From the NCBI GenBank assembly GCA_030837785.1, contig JAUQYA010000083.1, positions 1-64,000 on the forward strand: a stretch of DNA of 64,000 bases, written 5' to 3'. How positions within the stretch are numbered: the stretch's first letter is position 1; each line of letters begins with the position of its first letter. Source of the stretch: Albidovulum sp. GTDB lineage: Bacteria; Pseudomonadota; Alphaproteobacteria; Rhodobacterales; Rhodobacteraceae. The notes beneath the pieces were generated by a model. That model was not told where the DNA came from. It ran no database searches and worked only from the letters and a program-made list of their open reading frames with translations. Positions 1 to 9,068 of this stretch are shown here, one piece after another. The translations under genes were made by a program, and so were the position numbers.

Positions 1-15
1 ACAAGGGGGACCGAA

Positions 16-405
16 ATGGCCGATGTCAACCGGGGCAACCGCCCGCTGTCGCCTTTCATGATCGGGCCATACTACCGCCCGCAGATCAACTCGATCACCT
101 CGATCCTGACGCGGATCACCGGCAACGGGCTGATCGTGGCGGCACTCCTGATCGTCTGGTGGCTTCTGGCGGCGGCGACGAGCGCGGAGTATTTCGCGGT
201 CGCCGATGCGGTGGTGCGAAGCTGGTTCGGCAAGCTGGTGTTCGCCGGCTCGATCTGGGCGGTCTGGTATCACACCCTCGCCGGGCTGAGGCATCTCTGG
301 TACGACAGCGGCCGCGGCTTCGAGATCGCGGAGATCAAGCGGCTCGGCTGGGGGGTCATCCTTGGCTCGCTCGGGCTGACCCTGATCACCCTCACCATAC
401 TGTGA
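16..405 (+). CDS. sdhC: Succinate dehydrogenase cytochrome b556 subunit SdhC
   Basis: Membrane anchor subunit of respiratory complex II, which with SdhD holds heme b and the quinone site. The 129-residue product has the family N-terminus (RPLSPF, then YYRPQINSITSILTRITG) followed by three hydrophobic segments at about 32-52, 75-92 and 108-128. The His-rich stretch HTLAGLRHLWYD around residues 86-97 contains the expected heme-ligand histidine. An A/G-rich ribosome site (AAGGGGGA) sits just before the ATG, so the gene is complete although it lies at the window edge. It heads an operon with sdhD 13 bp downstream, then sdhA, a lipoprotein gene and sdhB. Confidence 0.97.
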   Translation: MADVNRGNRPLSPFMIGPYYRPQINSITSILTRITGNGLIVAALLIVWWLLAAATSAEYFAVADAVVRSWFGKLVFAGSIWAVWYHTLAGLRHLWYDSGRGFEIAEIKRLGWGVILGSLGLTLITLTIL

Positions 406-418
406 AAGGAGGCCGGGC

Positions 419-790
419 ATGAGATACCTGACCGACCGCAAGCGCGCCGAGGGGCTCGGCTCCGGCAAGTCCGGCACCGCGCATCACTGGTACATGCAGG
501 TCAGCGCGGTGGGCCTTGCCGTGCTGGTGCCGCTTTTCATCTTCACCTTCGGCCGCGTCCTCGGCGCCGACCACGCGACGGTGGTCGACTACTACAGCCG
601 GCCTTTCCCCGCGATCGTCGCGGGGCTGACGCTCTGGGTCGGGATGCTGCATTTCCGCCACGGCGCGCAGATCATGATCGAGGACTATGCCCACGGCTTC
701 ATGCGCAAGGCGCTGATCGTCGGCACCGTCTGCCTGACCTACGGCACGATCGCCACCGGGCTTTACGCGCTGATCCGGCTCGCGCTCTGA
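419..790 (+). CDS. sdhD: Succinate dehydrogenase membrane anchor subunit SdhD
   Basis: Second membrane anchor of complex II. The 123-residue protein has three predicted membrane helices (about 25-48, 60-78, 96-120). It carries the HHWYMQ motif in front of the first helix and LHFRHGAQIMIEDY after the second, where the SdhD heme/quinone region lies. The length is normal for alphaproteobacterial SdhD. It sits between sdhC and sdhA with short spacers, and an AGGAGG-like site (AAAGGAGG) precedes the ATG. Assignment rests on motif and operon order together, because SdhD sequences are poorly conserved on their own. Confidence 0.95.
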   Translation: MRYLTDRKRAEGLGSGKSGTAHHWYMQVSAVGLAVLVPLFIFTFGRVLGADHATVVDYYSRPFPAIVAGLTLWVGMLHFRHGAQIMIEDYAHGFMRKALIVGTVCLTYGTIATGLYALIRLAL

Positions 791-803
791 AGGACCACAT
801 GAG

Positions 804-2609
804 ATGACCGCAGCTTATCCTTACGAAGTTCACGAATACGACGTGGTCGTGGTCGGTGCCGGCGGCTCTGGCCTGCGCGCGACGCTCGGCATGGCCGAGC
901 AGGGCCTGAGAACCGCCTGCGTGACCAAGGTCTTCCCGACACGCAGCCACACCGTCGCCGCGCAGGGCGGGATCGCCGCCAGCCTGTCGAACATGGGGCC
1001 GGACCACTGGCAGTGGCACATGTATGACACGGTCAAGGGCTCCGACTGGCTGGGCGACACCGACGCGATGGAATACCTCGCGCGGGAGGCGCCGAAGGCG
1101 GTCTACGAGCTTGAGCACTACGGCGTGCCGTTTTCCCGCACCGAGGAGGGCAAGATCTACCAGCGCCCCTTCGGCGGCCACACCACCGAATTCGGCGAAG
1201 GCCCCCCGGTGCAGCGCACCTGCGCCGCCGCCGACCGCACCGGCCACGCGATCCTGCACACGCTCTACGGCCAGAGCCTGAAGCAGAAGGCGGAGTTCTT
1301 CATCGAATACTTCGCCATCGACCTGATCATCACCGACGGCGCCTGCACCGGTATCGTGGCCTGGAAGCTGGACGACGGCACCATCCATGTCTTCAACGCC
1401 AAGATGGTGGTGCTGGCGACGGGCGGCTACGGCCGCGCCTACTTCTCGGCGACGGGAGCGCATACCTGCACCGGCGACGGCGGCGGCATGGTGGCGCGCG
1501 CGGGGCTGCCCTTGCAGGACATGGAGTTCGTGCAGTTCCACCCGACCGGCATCTACGGCGCCGGCTGCCTGATCACCGAGGGCGCGCGTGGCGAGGGCGG
1601 CTATCTCACCAACTCCGAGGGCGAGCGCTTCATGGAGCGCTATGCGCCGACCTACAAGGACCTCGCCTCGCGCGATGTCGTCAGCCGCTGCATGACCATC
1701 GAGATCCGCGAGGGCCGCGGCGTGGGCGAACACAAGGACCACATCCACCTGCACCTCAACCACCTGCCGCCCGAGACGCTGCACGAACGCCTGCCGGGCA
1801 TTTCGGAATCGGCGCGCATCTTCGCCGGGGTGGATGTCACCAAGGAGCCGATCCCGGTGCTGCCGACGGTGCACTACAACATGGGCGGCATCCCCACGAA
1901 CTACTGGGGCGAGGTGCTGAACCCTGAGCCGGGCAACCCCGACAACGTCTTTCCCGGCCTGATGGCCGTGGGCGAGGCGGGCTGCGCCAGCGTCCACGGG
2001 GCGAACCGGCTGGGGTCGAACTCGCTCATCGACCTCGTGGTCTTCGGCCGCGCGGCGGCGATCCGCGCCGGTCAGGTCGTGGACCGTGCCGGTGCCGTGC
2101 CGGCGACCAACGCGGCCGGGGTGGACAGGGCGCTGGCGCGCTTCGACGGATTGCGCCACGCGACGGGCAACGTCGCCACGGCCGAGTTGCGGCTGGAGAT
2201 GCAGAAGACGATGCAGGCCGATGCCGCCGTGTTCCGGACCGACAGGACGCTGGCCGAGGGTGCCGAGAAGATGAGGCGCGTCGCCGCCAAGCTGGCCGAC
2301 CTCAAGGTCACCGACCATTCGCTGATCTGGAACTCCGACCTGATGGAGACGCTGGAGCTGACCAACCTGATGCCCAACGCGCTGGCGACGATCGTCGCTG
2401 CCGAGGCGCGCAAGGAAAGCCGCGGCGCGCATGCGAGCGAGGATCACCCGAACCGCGACGACGCCAACTGGCGCAAGCACTCGCTCGCCTGGGTCGATGG
2501 GCCGGAAGTCCGGCTCGGCTACCGGCCGGTCCATCTCGATCCGCTGACGACCGAGGCCGAGGGCGGCATCAGCCTGAAGAAGATCGCGCCCAAGGCGCGG
2601 GTGTATTGA
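804..2609 (+). CDS. sdhA: Succinate dehydrogenase flavoprotein subunit SdhA
   Basis: Catalytic subunit oxidising succinate to fumarate, with covalently bound FAD on the cytoplasmic face of the membrane. The 601-residue product shows the dinucleotide fold VVVGAGGSGLRA near residue 15 and the flavin attachment segment RSHTVAAQGGI near residue 50. It also has the substrate/active-site block HPTGIYGAGCLITEGARGEGG near residue 240 and a normal C-terminal end (KARVY). Length matches the family. The stop TGA shares its last A with the ATG of the next gene (TGATG), showing translational coupling to a small lipoprotein gene rather than directly to sdhB. Confidence 0.98.
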   Translation: MTAAYPYEVHEYDVVVVGAGGSGLRATLGMAEQGLRTACVTKVFPTRSHTVAAQGGIAASLSNMGPDHWQWHMYDTVKGSDWLGDTDAMEYLAREAPKAVYELEHYGVPFSRTEEGKIYQRPFGGHTTEFGEGPPVQRTCAAADRTGHAILHTLYGQSLKQKAEFFIEYFAIDLIITDGACTGIVAWKLDDGTIHVFNAKMVVLATGGYGRAYFSATGAHTCTGDGGGMVARAGLPLQDMEFVQFHPTGIYGAGCLITEGARGEGGYLTNSEGERFMERYAPTYKDLASRDVVSRCMTIEIREGRGVGEHKDHIHLHLNHLPPETLHERLPGISESARIFAGVDVTKEPIPVLPTVHYNMGGIPTNYWGEVLNPEPGNPDNVFPGLMAVGEAGCASVHGANRLGSNSLIDLVVFGRAAAIRAGQVVDRAGAVPATNAAGVDRALARFDGLRHATGNVATAELRLEMQKTMQADAAVFRTDRTLAEGAEKMRRVAAKLADLKVTDHSLIWNSDLMETLELTNLMPNALATIVAAEARKESRGAHASEDHPNRDDANWRKHSLAWVDGPEVRLGYRPVHLDPLTTEAEGGISLKKIAPKARVY

Positions 2610-2905
2610 TGGCGGCGCGTGCTGCCTTCCTGCCGGCCATTGCGCTGGTCGCGGCCTGCGGGCCGATGTCGGTCGAACGCGCCGAGGATGCGTGCTTCGA
2701 GCACGCCCGCCTTGCCGCGCATCCGCGCGGGATGGTGGCCGTGGGGGCGGGGACCGGCGGCGCGAAGTCGAAGCTCCGGCTCCAGGTTTCCTCCGACTGG
2801 CTTCAGGGCAAGGATCCGGCCGCGCTCTACAACACCTGCGTCCATCAGAAATCCGGCCGGATGCCGCGCCGGCCGCTCTATGACCGCCCCGATTGGAAGG
2901 GATAA
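2609..2905 (+). CDS. Small putative lipoprotein inside the sdh operon
   Basis: Unknown function. The 98-residue product begins with a short charged/hydrophobic leader ending in LVAACG at about residues 14-19, a plausible lipobox, so it may be a lipoprotein. The rest is basic and has two further cysteines (DACFEHA and YNTCVHQ) that could form a disulfide in the periplasm. The ATG at 2609 overlaps the sdhA stop and sdhB begins 3 bp after its stop, so it is co-transcribed and probably co-translated with complex II. I chose this ATG over the TTG one codon upstream. A role in complex II assembly or stability is inference from position only. Confidence 0.8.
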   Translation: MAARAAFLPAIALVAACGPMSVERAEDACFEHARLAAHPRGMVAVGAGTGGAKSKLRLQVSSDWLQGKDPAALYNTCVHQKSGRMPRRPLYDRPDWKG

Positions 2906-2908
2906 GAC

Positions 2909-3688
2909 ATGGTCCAGCTCACGCTTCCCAAGAATTCCAAGGTCCGGGTCGGCAAGACCTGGCCGAAGCCCGAGGGCGCAAGGAACGTCCGCAAGTTCCA
3001 GATCTACCGCTGGGATCCCGACACCGGGGAAAACCCGCGGGTCGACACCTATTTCATCGACATGGACCGCTGTGGCCCGATGGTCCTGGACGCGCTTCTG
3101 AAGATCAAGAACGAGATCGACCCGACGCTGACCTTCCGCCGGTCGTGCCGCGAGGGCATCTGCGGCTCCTGCGCGATGAACATCGACGGGATCAACACGC
3201 TCGCCTGCATCTACGGGCTGGACGAGATCAAGGGCGACGTGAAGATCTATCCGCTGCCGCACATGCCGGTGGTGAAGGACCTGGTGCCGGACCTGACCCA
3301 CTGGTACGCGCAGCACGCCAGCATCAAGCCCTGGCTGGAGACCGAGACCAATCCGCCGGTCAAGGAATGGCGCCAGTCGATCGAGGACCGCAAGAAGCTC
3401 GACGGGCTTTACGAGTGCGTGATGTGCGCGTGCTGCTCGACGGCGTGTCCGTCCTACTGGTGGAACCCCGACCGCTTTCTCGGCCCGGCCGCGCTCTTGC
3501 ATGCCTACCGCTGGATCATCGACAGCCGCGACGAGGCGACGGGGGAGCGGCTCGACGCGCTGGAAGACCCCTTCAAGCTCTACCGCTGCCACACGATCAT
3601 GAACTGCACCCGGACCTGCCCGAAGGGGCTGAACCCGGCCAAGGCGATCGCCGAGATCAAGCGGCTGATGGTCGAGCGGATGGTGTGA
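2909..3688 (+). CDS. sdhB: Succinate dehydrogenase iron-sulfur subunit SdhB
   Basis: Electron-transfer subunit linking SdhA flavin to the quinone. The 259-residue protein has the [2Fe-2S] motif RRSCREGICGSCAMNIDG near residues 73-90 with the later Cys in NTLAC. The ferredoxin-like C-terminal half carries CVMCACCSTACPSYWW near residue 170 and CHTIMNCTRTCPKGLNP near residue 230, which ligate the [4Fe-4S] and [3Fe-4S] clusters. It is the last gene of the operon; 131 bp without recognisable features follow before phaC. Confidence 0.98.
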   Translation: MVQLTLPKNSKVRVGKTWPKPEGARNVRKFQIYRWDPDTGENPRVDTYFIDMDRCGPMVLDALLKIKNEIDPTLTFRRSCREGICGSCAMNIDGINTLACIYGLDEIKGDVKIYPLPHMPVVKDLVPDLTHWYAQHASIKPWLETETNPPVKEWRQSIEDRKKLDGLYECVMCACCSTACPSYWWNPDRFLGPAALLHAYRWIIDSRDEATGERLDALEDPFKLYRCHTIMNCTRTCPKGLNPAKAIAEIKRLMVERMV

Positions 3689-3820
3689 TCCGGGTGCGGG
3701 GCGGCGGTCAGCTTCCGCGAAGACCGCAGAATTTCCGGGACGTATCCTTGGCTTGCCGGTAAGCTTCCGGCAGCGGCGGATGGCTGGCCGGGCAGGCGGC
3801 GGAACGGGAGGCGCGGGCGG

Positions 3821-5575
3821 ATGGACATGGAGATGGCGGGCAACCGGCTCGGCGAATGGGCCGAGCTGATGGCGCGGGCGCAGGCGGCGCTGGCGCAGGC
3901 GCAGGCGGCGGGCGCGGCCAAGGCGACGGGGGAGGAGTTCTCGATCGTCGATGCCAACACGATCACGGGCGCCTACATGAAGGCCTGGGCCGAGCTGATG
4001 TCGGACCCGATCGCGGTGACCGAATTCGCCCAGTCCGCCTGGGCCGACTGGGCGCGGGCCTGGCGCGACGCCTGGCTGGGCGAGGGCGGGCAGGGCGGCG
4101 CCGACAAGCGGTTCCGCGACAAGCGCTGGGATGCCGATCCGGTGGCGCGGGGCCTGAGGGATTCGCACCTGGCGCTGGAACGGGCGACCGAGCGCTTCCT
4201 GAAGGCGCTGCCGGAGGGCACGAAGGAGACGCTGAGGGTCAAGTTCTACACCCGCCAGATGCTTTCCGCGCTGTCGCCCACCAACTTCCTCGCGCTCAAC
4301 CCGGCGGCGCGGGAACGCTTCCTCGAGACCGAGGGCAAGAGCCTTCTCGAGGGCTTCCGCAACCTCGTGGAGGATCTCGAGCGCGGGCAGGGGCGGCTTG
4401 ACATCAACACCAACGATCCCGACGCCTTCGAGGTGGGCCGCGACCTGGCGACGACGCCGGGCAAGGTGATCTTCCAGAACACGCTGATGCAGCTCATCCA
4501 CTATGCGCCGATGACCGCGACGCAGAAGAAGCGGCCGCTCCTGATCGTGCCGCCCTGGATCAACAAGTTCTACATCTTCGACCTGAAGCCCGAGAACAGC
4601 ATGGTCCGCTACCTGCTGGAACAGGGCCACAGCGTCTTTCTCATCTCCTGGGTCAACCCGACGCGGGACCATGCCGAGATGAGCTTCGAGGACTACATGC
4701 GGCTCGGCCCGCTCGCCGCGCTGGACGCGATGGAGGCGGCGACCGGCGAGAAGAAGGTCGACATCCTCGGCTTCTGCATCGGCGGCATCCTGGTGACCGC
4801 GACGGCCGCGCTTCTGGCGGCGCGGAAGGACAAGCGGATCGCCACGGCCACGACCTTCGCGACGATGGTCGATTTCACCGACGTGGGCGAGATTGGCGTC
4901 TTCATCGACCGCGACCGGCTGAAGGTGCTGCGCCAGCACATGAAGGAGAAGGGCTATCTGGAGAACCACCACCTCCAGGACATGTTCTCGATGATCCGGG
5001 AAAACGACCTCGTCTGGTCGTTCCACGTGATGAACTACCTGATGGGCAGGAAGCCGCCGGCCTTCGACCTGCTCTTCTGGAACGCCGACAGCACCCGGCT
5101 GCCGGCGGCGATGCTGCTGTGGTATCTGGAAAAGATCTACATCGAGAACGGGTTGCGAAACCCCGGTCACCTGACGCTCGACGGCACGCCGATCGACCTT
5201 GGCAGGATCGAGGTGCCGTTCTTCGTGCTCGCCACCAAGGAGGACCACATCGCGCCCTGGACCTCGGTCTATCCGACGGCGCATCTTCTGGGCGGCGAGG
5301 TGAAGTTCGTGCTCGGCGGCTCGGGCCATATCGCGGGGGTGATGAACCCGCCCGCGGGGCGGCCGAAATACGGATACTGGCTGCACGACGGCTATCCCGA
5401 GCGGCCGGCGGACTGGCTGGCGGGCGCGGAGCATCACGCCGGGTCCTGGTGGCCGGAATGGGTCGCCTGGCTGGATGCGCATTCCTCGGGCAAGACGGTG
5501 CCGGCGCGGGTGCCCGGCGCGGGCGGGCTGAAGCCGATCGAGGACGCGCCGGGCAGCTACGTCCGCGCGAAATGA
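3821..5575 (+). CDS. phaC: Class I poly(3-hydroxyalkanoate) synthase PhaC
   Basis: Polymerises (R)-3-hydroxyacyl-CoA into polyhydroxyalkanoate storage granules. The 584-residue length fits class I enzymes. The lipase-box-like motif GFCIGG puts the catalytic cysteine at residue 319, the same number as in the Cupriavidus necator enzyme. The other two catalytic residues are recognisable as Asp in KEDHIAPW and His in GGSGHIAGVMNPP near the C-terminus. The N-terminus is Ala/Gln-rich, as usual for this poorly conserved region. Several ATGs lie close together at the start; the first gives a normal length. No phaP, phaR or phaZ gene is adjacent. Confidence 0.97.
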   Translation: MDMEMAGNRLGEWAELMARAQAALAQAQAAGAAKATGEEFSIVDANTITGAYMKAWAELMSDPIAVTEFAQSAWADWARAWRDAWLGEGGQGGADKRFRDKRWDADPVARGLRDSHLALERATERFLKALPEGTKETLRVKFYTRQMLSALSPTNFLALNPAARERFLETEGKSLLEGFRNLVEDLERGQGRLDINTNDPDAFEVGRDLATTPGKVIFQNTLMQLIHYAPMTATQKKRPLLIVPPWINKFYIFDLKPENSMVRYLLEQGHSVFLISWVNPTRDHAEMSFEDYMRLGPLAALDAMEAATGEKKVDILGFCIGGILVTATAALLAARKDKRIATATTFATMVDFTDVGEIGVFIDRDRLKVLRQHMKEKGYLENHHLQDMFSMIRENDLVWSFHVMNYLMGRKPPAFDLLFWNADSTRLPAAMLLWYLEKIYIENGLRNPGHLTLDGTPIDLGRIEVPFFVLATKEDHIAPWTSVYPTAHLLGGEVKFVLGGSGHIAGVMNPPAGRPKYGYWLHDGYPERPADWLAGAEHHAGSWWPEWVAWLDAHSSGKTVPARVPGAGGLKPIEDAPGSYVRAK

Positions 5576-5643
5576 CCGCGCGGCCGGCCGCGGCCGCAGG
5601 GGAAAACCGGGCGGGACCGCCCGCCACGGAGAAGGACCTGACG

Positions 5644-5979
5644 ATGTCCGCGACCTATGCTCTGCTCTTCTTCGCCATCGTGGCGGAGGTCGTCGCCACC
5701 ACCGCGCTGGCGCGGACCGACGGGTTCACCCGGCTCTGGCCGAGCGTCGTCACGATCGCGGGCTATGCGATCGCCTTCTGGTCGCTGTCCTTCGTCCTCA
5801 GGGTGATGCCGACCGGCGTGGTCTATGCGATCTGGTCGGGGCTCGGCGTCGTCCTCGTGGCGCTGGTGGCCTGGGTCTGGGCCAAGCAGACGCTCGACCT
5901 GCCGGCCCTCATCGGCCTCGGCCTGATCGTCGCGGGCGTGGCGGTGATCAACCTCTTCTCGCGCACCGTCGGCCACTGA
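5644..5979 (+). CDS. SMR-family multidrug efflux protein (EmrE/QacE-like)
   Basis: Small proton-coupled exporter of cationic compounds, acting as a dimer in the inner membrane. The 111-residue protein has four hydrophobic helices. The essential membrane glutamate is at residue 15 (IVAEVVATT), matching Glu14 of EmrE. GFTRLWPSV, PTGVVYAIWSG and DLPALIG are near-identical to EmrE. An in-frame reading extends further upstream, but it runs inside phaC in another frame. The ATG at 5644, 68 bp after phaC and preceded by GGAGAAGGA, gives the exact family length. It could be co-transcribed with phaC. Confidence 0.93.
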   Translation: MSATYALLFFAIVAEVVATTALARTDGFTRLWPSVVTIAGYAIAFWSLSFVLRVMPTGVVYAIWSGLGVVLVALVAWVWAKQTLDLPALIGLGLIVAGVAVINLFSRTVGH

Positions 5980-6058
5980 CGCCGATCCCGGCAAGGGTGG
6001 CGAAGGGGCCGCGTTCGTGCGATGACAGCATCCCTGAGGGCCGCGAGGGGAGGACGGG

Positions 6059-8896
6059 ATGACATTCGGCAAGGGCAGCCACCTGCACCTGATCGACGGC
6101 TCGGCCTATATCTTCCGCGCCTATCACGCGCTGCCGCCGCTTACCCGCAAGTCCGACGGCCTGCCGATCGGGGCGGTGGCGGGGTTTTGCAACATGCTCT
6201 GGTCGCAGCTTGCGCGCAACGGCGGCACGGCGGGGCCGACGCATCTCGCCGTGGTCTTCGACTATTCGTCGAAGACCTTCCGCGACGCGATCTACGACAA
6301 GTACAAGGCCAACCGGCCCGAGCTTCCCGAAGACCTTCGCCCGCAGTTCCCGCTCACGCGCGAGGCGACGCGGGCCTTCAACGTCGCCTGCCTCGAGATG
6401 GAGAACTACGAGGCCGACGACATCATCGCCACGCTCACGCGCGAGGCCGTCGAGGCGGGGGGCGACGTGACGATCATCTCCTCGGACAAGGACCTGATGC
6501 AGTTGGTCGGCCCGGGCGTCGTCATGTTCGACGCGATGAAGAACCGGACGATCGGACTGGCCGAGGTCGAGGAGAAGTTCGGCGTGACCCCCGACCGGGT
6601 GGTGGACGTGCAGGCGCTGGCCGGGGATTCGGTCGACAACGTGCCCGGCGCACCCGGGATCGGCGTCAAGACGGCGGCACTGCTGATCAACGAGTTCGGC
6701 GATCTGGAAACCCTGCTTGCCCGGGCCGGCGAGATCAGGCAGCCCAAGCGCCGCGAGGCGCTGGTGGAGAATGCCGAGATGATCCGCATCTCGAAGAGGC
6801 TCGTGACGCTCGACGCCCGGGCGCCGGTGGAATGGTCGCTCGACGCGCTGCAGGTGAAGGCGCCCGAGGCGGGGCCGCTGATGGAGTTCCTCGGCAGGAT
6901 GGAATTCCGCACCCTGGCGAAGCGGGTGGCCGAAGCGCTGAAGGTTGCGCCCCCGGCCATCGCCGAGCCGCCCGTGCCCGTCGCGGCGGAGGCCGGGGAG
7001 GGGCGGGAGGACGTGCCGGCCGCGCCCGGGGAGCCCCCCTTCGATCATGCCGCCTACGAATGCGTCCGCGACCGGGCGGCGCTTGAGCGCTGGATCACGG
7101 CGATCCGCGACCGCGGCCATGTCGCGGTCGATACCGAGACGACGAGCCTTGACGAGATGAGGGCCGAACTGGTCGGCATCTCGCTTGCCGTGGTTCCGGG
7201 GAGCGCCTGCTACATTCCGGTCGGCCACCGCCAGGGCGGCGGCGACCTCTTCGGTTCGAACGACCTTGCCGGGGGGCAGATGGCGCTCGGTGACGTGCTC
7301 GCCGCGCTGAAGCCGGTGCTGGAGGACGACGCGATCCTCAAGATCGGCCAGAACATGAAATACGACTGGAAGATCTTCGCCCGGCACGGCATCCGCGTCG
7401 CGCCCTTCGACGACACCATGCTGATGTCCTATGCCATGCACGCGGGGCTCCACAACCACGGCATGGATTTCCTCAGCGAGAAGTACCTCGGCCACAAGCC
7501 GATCGAGATCAGGTCGCTTCTCGGCTCGGGAAAGGGCCAGATCACCTTCGACCGGGTGGCGATCGCGGACGCGGTGAAATACGCGGCCGAGGATGCCGAT
7601 GTCACGCTGCGGCTCTGGCGCGCGTTCAGGCCGAACCTCCATCGCGCACGGGTGACGACGGTCTACGAGACGCTGGAGCGCCCGCTCGTCCCGGTGCTGG
7701 CCGAGATGGAGATGGCCGGCATCCTCGTCGACGGCCAGACGCTGAGCCGCATGTCGAACGCCTTCGCGCAGAAGATGGCCGGGCTCGAGGCGGAGATCCA
7801 GGGCCTGGCGGGGGAGCCTTTCAACGTCGGCTCGCCGAAGCAACTGGGCGAGGTTCTCTTCGACAGGATGGGCGTGGAGGGCGGCGAGAAGGGCAAGGCC
7901 GGGGCCTATGCGACGGGCGCCGATGTGCTGGAGGACATCGCAGCGAATACCGAGCTTGGAACCCCGGCGGAGCTTGCCGCGCGGGTGCTCGACTGGCGGC
8001 AGATCGCCAAGCTGAAATCGACCTACACCGACGCGCTGCAGGGTCACGTGAACCCCGAGACGGGGCGGGTGCACACCTCCTATTCCATTGCCGGCGCCAA
8101 TACCGGGCGGCTGGCCTCGACCGACCCCAACCTGCAGAACATCCCGGTCAGGACCGAAGAGGGAAGGCGCATCCGCGAGGCCTTCGTGGCGGGGCCGGGG
8201 ATGCGGCTCGTCAGCCTCGACTACAGCCAGATCGAACTGCGCATCCTTGCCCATGTCGCGGACATTCCGGAACTGGAGCAGGCGTTCCGCGACGGCATCG
8301 ACATCCACGCGCTGACCGCATCGGAGATGTTCGGCGTGCCCCTGGCCCAGATGACGCCGGAGATCCGGCGGCGGGCGAAGGCGATCAACTTCGGGGTGAT
8401 CTACGGGATTTCGGGCTTCGGGCTCGCGCGCAACCTGCGGATTCCGCGCGCCGAGGCGCAGGGGTTCATCGACCGCTATTTCGAGCGGTTTCCGGGGATA
8501 CGGACCTACATGGACGACACCGTGGCCTTCGCCAGGGCCAACGGCTTCGTGCGCACGCTGTTCGGGCGCAGGATTCATACGCCCGAGATCAACGCCAAGG
8601 GGCCGACGGCGGGTTTCGCGCGGCGCGCGGCGATCAACGCGCCGATCCAGGGGGCGGCGGCCGACATCATCCGCCGCGCGATGATCCGGATGCCGGCGGC
8701 GATCGCCGGCCTGCCGGCGAAGATGCTGCTCCAGGTGCACGACGAACTCCTGTTCGAGGTCGAGGCGGGATCGGCCGACCGGCTGATCGCGGCGGCGCGC
8801 GAGGTGATGGAGGGCGCGGCGCGGCCGGCGGTCGATCTCGACGTGCCGCTGGTGGTCGACGCGGGCCAGGGCGCGAACTGGGCCGAGGCACACTGA
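6059..8896 (+). CDS. polA: DNA polymerase I
   Basis: Repair and Okazaki-fragment processing polymerase. The 945-residue product has the three expected domains in order. These are the 5'-3' exonuclease (about 1-290: LIDGSAYIFRAYHALPP, YEADDII, SSDKDLMQLV), a 3'-5' exonuclease-like domain (about 335-530) and the family A polymerase domain (motif A SLDYSQIELRILAHV, motif B RRRAKAINFGVIYG, motif C LLQVHDELLFE). The exonuclease motif DTETTSLDEM is intact, so proofreading may be active, unlike some bacterial PolA. The linker at about 300-330 is Pro/Ala-rich. The start at 6059 lies behind GAGGGGAGGACGGG. Confidence 0.98.
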   Translation: MTFGKGSHLHLIDGSAYIFRAYHALPPLTRKSDGLPIGAVAGFCNMLWSQLARNGGTAGPTHLAVVFDYSSKTFRDAIYDKYKANRPELPEDLRPQFPLTREATRAFNVACLEMENYEADDIIATLTREAVEAGGDVTIISSDKDLMQLVGPGVVMFDAMKNRTIGLAEVEEKFGVTPDRVVDVQALAGDSVDNVPGAPGIGVKTAALLINEFGDLETLLARAGEIRQPKRREALVENAEMIRISKRLVTLDARAPVEWSLDALQVKAPEAGPLMEFLGRMEFRTLAKRVAEALKVAPPAIAEPPVPVAAEAGEGREDVPAAPGEPPFDHAAYECVRDRAALERWITAIRDRGHVAVDTETTSLDEMRAELVGISLAVVPGSACYIPVGHRQGGGDLFGSNDLAGGQMALGDVLAALKPVLEDDAILKIGQNMKYDWKIFARHGIRVAPFDDTMLMSYAMHAGLHNHGMDFLSEKYLGHKPIEIRSLLGSGKGQITFDRVAIADAVKYAAEDADVTLRLWRAFRPNLHRARVTTVYETLERPLVPVLAEMEMAGILVDGQTLSRMSNAFAQKMAGLEAEIQGLAGEPFNVGSPKQLGEVLFDRMGVEGGEKGKAGAYATGADVLEDIAANTELGTPAELAARVLDWRQIAKLKSTYTDALQGHVNPETGRVHTSYSIAGANTGRLASTDPNLQNIPVRTEEGRRIREAFVAGPGMRLVSLDYSQIELRILAHVADIPELEQAFRDGIDIHALTASEMFGVPLAQMTPEIRRRAKAINFGVIYGISGFGLARNLRIPRAEAQGFIDRYFERFPGIRTYMDDTVAFARANGFVRTLFGRRIHTPEINAKGPTAGFARRAAINAPIQGAAADIIRRAMIRMPAAIAGLPAKMLLQVHDELLFEVEAGSADRLIAAAREVMEGAARPAVDLDVPLVVDAGQGANWAEAH

Positions 8897-9068
8897 CGGC
8901 GCGGCCGCATCAGGCGCCGCCTAAACCTTGGATCGACGGAGCTTTTCCGCCGATGGCGCGAATGCCGTCCGCCGACGGTTCATCCCCATGCAACCAAAGT
9001 TCGTGGCGCCGGATCCGCCGCTGTCGGTAGGGTGCGGACGGAAGCGCGCCTCGGACGAGGAGGCATAG

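Noticed and set aside
2519..5482. Open frame of 987 codons on the minus strand across sdhB and phaC
   Set aside because: It is the antisense shadow of confidently identified genes; in GC-rich DNA such frames stay open because stop codons are rare. Its translation is Arg/His/Gly-rich without any motif.
5119..5643. N-terminal extension of the SMR exporter into phaC
   Set aside because: The extension overlaps phaC in another frame; the EmrE family length begins exactly at 5644 with a ribosome site.
5948..8893. Long minus-strand frame opposite polA
   Set aside because: Antisense shadow of a complete, conserved polA; composition is low-complexity Arg/Leu/His with no recognisable domain.
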